Below are positions 5,295-8,090 of a stretch of 8,090 bases of DNA, piece by piece (positions within the stretch are counted from its first letter, which is position 1; each line of letters begins with the position of its first letter). The notes under the pieces were generated by a model. That model ran no database searches. It saw only the letters and a program-made list of their open reading frames with translations, and was not told the DNA's origin. The stretch is taken from assembly GCA_038205135.1 (NCBI GenBank), contig JBBRCF010000146.1, forward strand, positions 1 to 8,090, given 5' to 3'. Source of the DNA: UBA9554 sp038205135. GTDB taxonomy: Bacteria > Pseudomonadota > Alphaproteobacteria > Rhodobacterales > Rhodobacteraceae. The position numbers and the translations under genes were made by a program.

Positions 5295-5891
5295 ATGACG
5301 CGCACTTTTCTTACCATCGCCATGGCGGCCCAACTGGTGGCCGGCGCAGCTTTTGCTCAGACGAGCACCACCACCACGGGCGCGACCGGCGATTCCATGA
5401 CGTCGTCGGCGTACGGCAGCGATTGGTCTCCGTCCCTCGGCGCGGCGATGTTCAACGACGACCGCACCACCATGCGTTCGAACGATGAGATCATCTCGAC
5501 ATGGACCAGCCTGTCAGAGGCCGACAAGACCATGGTCCGCCGGGATTGCACCGCGCGGATGAACGAGTCGAACACCACCACGGGCTCCGCTGGAACCGAC
5601 GCGGGCACGGCTTCGGGCAAAACCGCTGCGGGTGCCGTCGGCACCACCTCGAGCACGACCGGAACCACGTCGTCCTCCGCCGGAACCGCCCCGGGCACGG
5701 CGTCGGGCAAAACCGCCGCAGCCACTTCGGGTACAACGTCGAGCACGAATTTTGCCACGACCGGCTCCACCGGCGCTGCGACCACACAAAGCGGCGCCGC
5801 GGCGGGTAAGGATGCCGCCTCGGCCGACACCGTGATGCAAGTGTCGGCGACGCAGATGGACCTTATCTGCGCTGCAACCAAAGGCTACTGA
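5295..5891 (+). CDS. Small secreted/periplasmic Thr-Ala-Gly-Ser-rich protein with a 30-residue tandem repeat
   Basis: This gene encodes 198 residues; no function is recognised. The ATG at 5295 follows GGAG by six bases and starts a clear Sec signal peptide, MTRTFLTIAMAAQLVAGAAF, with predicted cleavage A-F-A|Q after residue 21. The mature protein has a short ordered segment (about 40-90: YGSDWSPSLGAAMFNDDRTT, then SNDEIISTWTSLSEADKTMV and a Cys at 85). A low-complexity linker follows (about 91-178), then a short conserved-looking end (VMQVSATQMDLICAATKGY, Cys192). The linker contains two 30-residue units in tandem, 98-127 and 128-157, sharing SAGT...GTASGKTAA and GTTSST. Similar short exported proteins with an S-x-D-E-I...W-x-x-L-S motif and two Cys occur in Rhodobacterales, from memory. 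A disulphide between Cys85 and Cys192 across the linker is an inference. It stands alone on the plus strand and converges on the copper ATPase gene. Confidence 0.82.
   Translation: MTRTFLTIAMAAQLVAGAAFAQTSTTTTGATGDSMTSSAYGSDWSPSLGAAMFNDDRTTMRSNDEIISTWTSLSEADKTMVRRDCTARMNESNTTTGSAGTDAGTASGKTAAGAVGTTSSTTGTTSSSAGTAPGTASGKTAAATSGTTSSTNFATTGSTGAATTQSGAAAGKDAASADTVMQVSATQMDLICAATKGY
5586..5765 (+). repeat. Two-copy 90-bp in-frame tandem repeat within the secreted-protein gene
   Basis: Copy one is about 5586-5675 and copy two about 5676-5765, with a period of exactly 90 bp (30 codons). The best-conserved core is the GGCACGGC(T/G)TCGGGCAAAACC stretch. Differences are partly synonymous third-base changes and partly amino-acid changes, most of them in the second half of the unit. 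This points to an older duplication, not a fresh one. Confidence 0.75.
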
Positions 5892-5900
5892 ACGCCTTGG

Positions 5901-5923
5901 AAGGCGCGCTACGGCGCGTCTTT
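5901..5923 (+). terminator. Probable intrinsic terminator after the secreted-protein gene
   Basis: AAGGCGCGC (5901-5909) pairs with GCGCGTCTT (5914-5922) around a TACG loop, nine pairs including one G-U, ending in a short CTTTCCCC tail. It begins nine bases after the stop codon and lies between two convergent genes. The T-run is short, so efficiency is uncertain. On the minus strand the tail is poor, so it probably serves mainly the plus-strand gene. Confidence 0.55.
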
Positions 5924-5970
5924 CCCCACATCGCGGCGCAGGCTAGTTGTCGCGATGCAACCGGTGCCAT

Positions 5971-8090
5971 TCACAATTCGACCCACCGCAGCCGCAACGC
6001 GTTGGAGATGACCGAAACAGACGAAAGGCTCATCGCCGCCGCTGCGATCATCGGCGACAGCAAAAGGCCGGTCACCGGATAAAGCAGGCCCGCCGCGATC
6101 GGTACGCCAAGCGCGTTGTACGCAAAAGCGAAGAACAGGTTCTGCTTGATGTTGCGCAAGGTAGTGCGGGCCAGTTTGCGCGCGCGCACGATGCCCATCA
6201 GATCCCCGCCCAACAGGGTTATGCCGGCGCTTTCCATCGCCACATCTGCGCCGGTTCCCATGGCGATGCCGACATCGGCTGCGGTCAGTGCGGGGGCGTC
6301 ATTCACCCCATCACCTGCCATCGCGATCTTGTGGCCATCACGGCGCAACTGGTCGATCAGATCCTTCTTGGCCTCGGGCAGGACGCCCGCGCGCACGTCG
6401 TCGATGCCAAGCGTGGCGGCCACGGCCTGCGCGGTGCGTTCGTTGTCGCCCGTCGCCATGATGACACGCAGACCCAGCGCGTGCAGTTCCTTGATCGCCT
6501 GCGCGGTGCTGTCCTTGATCGGGTCGGCGACCGCCACGATGCCCGCCAGCACGTTATCAACCGCGATGAACATCGCCGTTTTGCCCATGGCGCGCAGGGT
6601 ATCGGCCCTGGCGTCGGCAGCACCCGTGTCGAGCCCCATTTCCTGCATCATCGCGGTATTGCCTAGTGCCACCGCGCGTCCGCCGACCGTGCCGCGCACG
6701 CCCTTGCCGGTGACGGCTTCGAAATCCGCAGCCTCTTTTCGTGCTGCACCCTGCGCCTCGGCTCCTTCGACGATCGCTTCGGCCAAGGGGTGTTCGGACC
6801 CCCGCTCCAGCGCCGCTGCCAGCGACAGCAGGTCGGCCTCTGCCATGTCCCCAAGCGCCACGGTATCGGTCAGCTGCGGCTTGCCCATGGTCAGGGTGCC
6901 GGTCTTGTCGACGATCAGCGTGTCGACGCCCGCCATCCGTTCCAGCGCCTCGGCATCCTTGATCAGCACGCCCGCCTGCGCGCCGCGCCCTGCCGCCGTG
7001 GTGATGGAAATCGGCGTCGCCAGCCCCAGCGCGCAAGGGCAGGCGATGATCAGCACCGACACCGCCGATGCGATGGCATAGACCAGCGCGGGTTCCGGGC
7101 CAAAGATCATCCAGACCACAAAGGCAAAGATCGCGATGCCAACCACTGTTGGCACAAAAATCGCCGAAACCCGGTCTGCCATCCCCTGGATCGGCGCGCG
7201 TGACCTGCGCGCGTTCGACACCATTGCCACGATCTGCGCCAGAACCGTGTCGGCGCCGACCTTGCCAGCTTCGATCACAAGGCTGCCGTTCTTGTTGATC
7301 GTGGCCCCGGTCACCGCATCGCCCGGGCCCTTTTCCACCGGCATCGCCTCGCCGGTCAGCATGCTTTCGTCAAGGCTCGACCGCCCCTCGATCACGACAC
7401 CGTCCACCGGCACCGCGTCGCCGGGGCGCAGGCGCAGCCGGTCGCCTTCCATGATGTTTTCCAGCGGCGCGTCGTATTCAGACCCATCGGGCAGGATGCG
7501 CCGCGCCGTCTTGGGCGCCAGATCCAGCAACGCGCGGATAGCGTCCCCGGTGCGTTCTCGCGCCCGCAGTTCCAGCACCTGACCAAAGAATACCAACGCC
7601 ACGATCACCACCGACGCCTCGAAATAGGTGCCGACGCCGTGGCCCATCTGGTAGGCCTCGGGGAACAGGTCGGGCAGAAACACCGCGAAGAGTGAATAGA
7701 TGTAGGCCGCGGCTACACCAAGGCTGATCAGCGTCCACATGTTCGGACTGCGGTTCACAACCGAGTCCCATCCACGCCGGAAGAACGGCTGCGCGGCCCA
7801 GAGAACCACCGGCGTCGCCAGCGCAAACTCCAGATAGCCCGCCAGCTGATGCCCGATCCAGTCGCGCACCGGCAGGCCAACCATCGGCCCCATGGTCAGC
7901 ACGATCAACGGCACCGCCGCCGCAACAGAGATCCACATTCGGCGGGTAAAGTCGGTCAACTCGTTACTTGGTTCATCCGTGGGTACCATCGGTTCCAGCG
8001 CCATGCCGCAGATCGGGCAGGCTCCCGGCGCGTCGCGGATGATCTCGGGGTGCATCGGACAGGTATACTGGACGTTGGCAGGTGCCGCCT
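5971..8090 (-). CDS. copA: Cu(+)-exporting P1B-type ATPase (5' end beyond the window)
   Basis: 705 codons are visible, starting from the right edge. The product is an inner-membrane pump that uses ATP to export cytoplasmic Cu(+). Numbering from the first whole codon (8088), landmarks in order are: a small Cys-rich metal-binding segment YTCPMHPEIIRDAPGACPIC (8-27), paired N-terminal membrane helices from about 50, actuator T-G-E (245-247), the CPC metal-site motif in IIACPCALG (350-352), phosphorylation Asp394 in DKTGTLT, the soft-metal H-P pair in SEHPLA (433-434), and GDGVNDAP (592-599). The last helices carry Y-N (657-658) and MSLSS...NALRLR (about 686-701), which mark the Cu(+) subgroup. 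The stop is at 5971-5973. All catalytic motifs are present. No CxxC heavy-metal-associated domain is seen, but one may lie upstream. The start and promoter are outside the window, so regulation (often CueR-type) cannot be assessed. Confidence 0.93.
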   Translation of the reverse strand, partial: AAPANVQYTCPMHPEIIRDAPGACPICGMALEPMVPTDEPSNELTDFTRRMWISVAAAVPLIVLTMGPMVGLPVRDWIGHQLAGYLEFALATPVVLWAAQPFFRRGWDSVVNRSPNMWTLISLGVAAAYIYSLFAVFLPDLFPEAYQMGHGVGTYFEASVVIVALVFFGQVLELRARERTGDAIRALLDLAPKTARRILPDGSEYDAPLENIMEGDRLRLRPGDAVPVDGVVIEGRSSLDESMLTGEAMPVEKGPGDAVTGATINKNGSLVIEAGKVGADTVLAQIVAMVSNARRSRAPIQGMADRVSAIFVPTVVGIAIFAFVVWMIFGPEPALVYAIASAVSVLIIACPCALGLATPISITTAAGRGAQAGVLIKDAEALERMAGVDTLIVDKTGTLTMGKPQLTDTVALGDMAEADLLSLAAALERGSEHPLAEAIVEGAEAQGAARKEAADFEAVTGKGVRGTVGGRAVALGNTAMMQEMGLDTGAADARADTLRAMGKTAMFIAVDNVLAGIVAVADPIKDSTAQAIKELHALGLRVIMATGDNERTAQAVAATLGIDDVRAGVLPEAKKDLIDQLRRDGHKIAMAGDGVNDAPALTAADVGIAMGTGADVAMESAGITLLGGDLMGIVRARKLARTTLRNIKQNLFFAFAYNALGVPIAAGLLYPVTGLLLSPMIAAAAMSLSSVSVISNALRLRWVEL

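Noticed and set aside
6116..7081. Long plus-strand open frame opposite the copper ATPase
   Set aside because: It is antisense to a well-supported CopA coding sequence, is rich in Ala/Ser/Pro as expected for a GC-rich shadow frame, and has no recognisable motif.

Overview
The window looks like an accessory stretch of a high-GC alphaproteobacterial chromosome or plasmid. The protein styles (amidase pair, VOC pair, small secreted Thr/Ala-rich protein, CopA) suggest Rhodobacterales, but that is an inference from general resemblance; there is no rRNA or marker gene here to prove it.

Layout. Positions 1-141 hold the transposase C-terminus and terminal end of an IS256-family insertion sequence. It has landed in an amidase gene (140-1420, minus strand), and the end of the element supplies the amidase stop codon. 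This amidase is translationally coupled (1-nt overlap) to a second, upstream amidase-signature gene (1420-2808, minus). The second gene resembles the amidase domain of allophanate hydrolase but carries Asn where the catalytic Lys should be. A gap of about 180 bp (2809-2991) contains only a possible 25-codon ORF. Two small glyoxalase/VOC-fold genes follow as a two-gene minus-strand operon (3874 to 2992). Next comes a scar at 3975-4882: a minus-strand AraC-type regulator remnant and a plus-strand short-chain dehydrogenase (SDR) remnant joined through their missing 5' ends. This is what a deletion across a divergent regulator/target pair would leave. The SDR also has Cys at the catalytic Tyr position. 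About 410 bp without a convincing gene (4883-5294, several hairpins) leads to a plus-strand gene for a small secreted low-complexity protein with a 30-residue tandem duplication (5295-5891). A probable terminator (5901-5922) separates it from a convergent Cu(+)-exporting P1B-type ATPase, whose 5' end lies beyond the right edge (5971-8090, minus).

How the parts fit. No single pathway links them. The amidase pair may have acted on an amide, urea-derived or carbamoyl compound, but both members look impaired. The VOC pair may act in small-molecule detoxification or resistance. CopA exports cytoplasmic copper(I) and looks intact as far as it is visible. The main story is local gene decay (IS insertion, catalytic substitutions, a deletion fusion) between apparently intact genes. 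I found no CRISPR array, tRNA, rRNA or recognisable new defence system.
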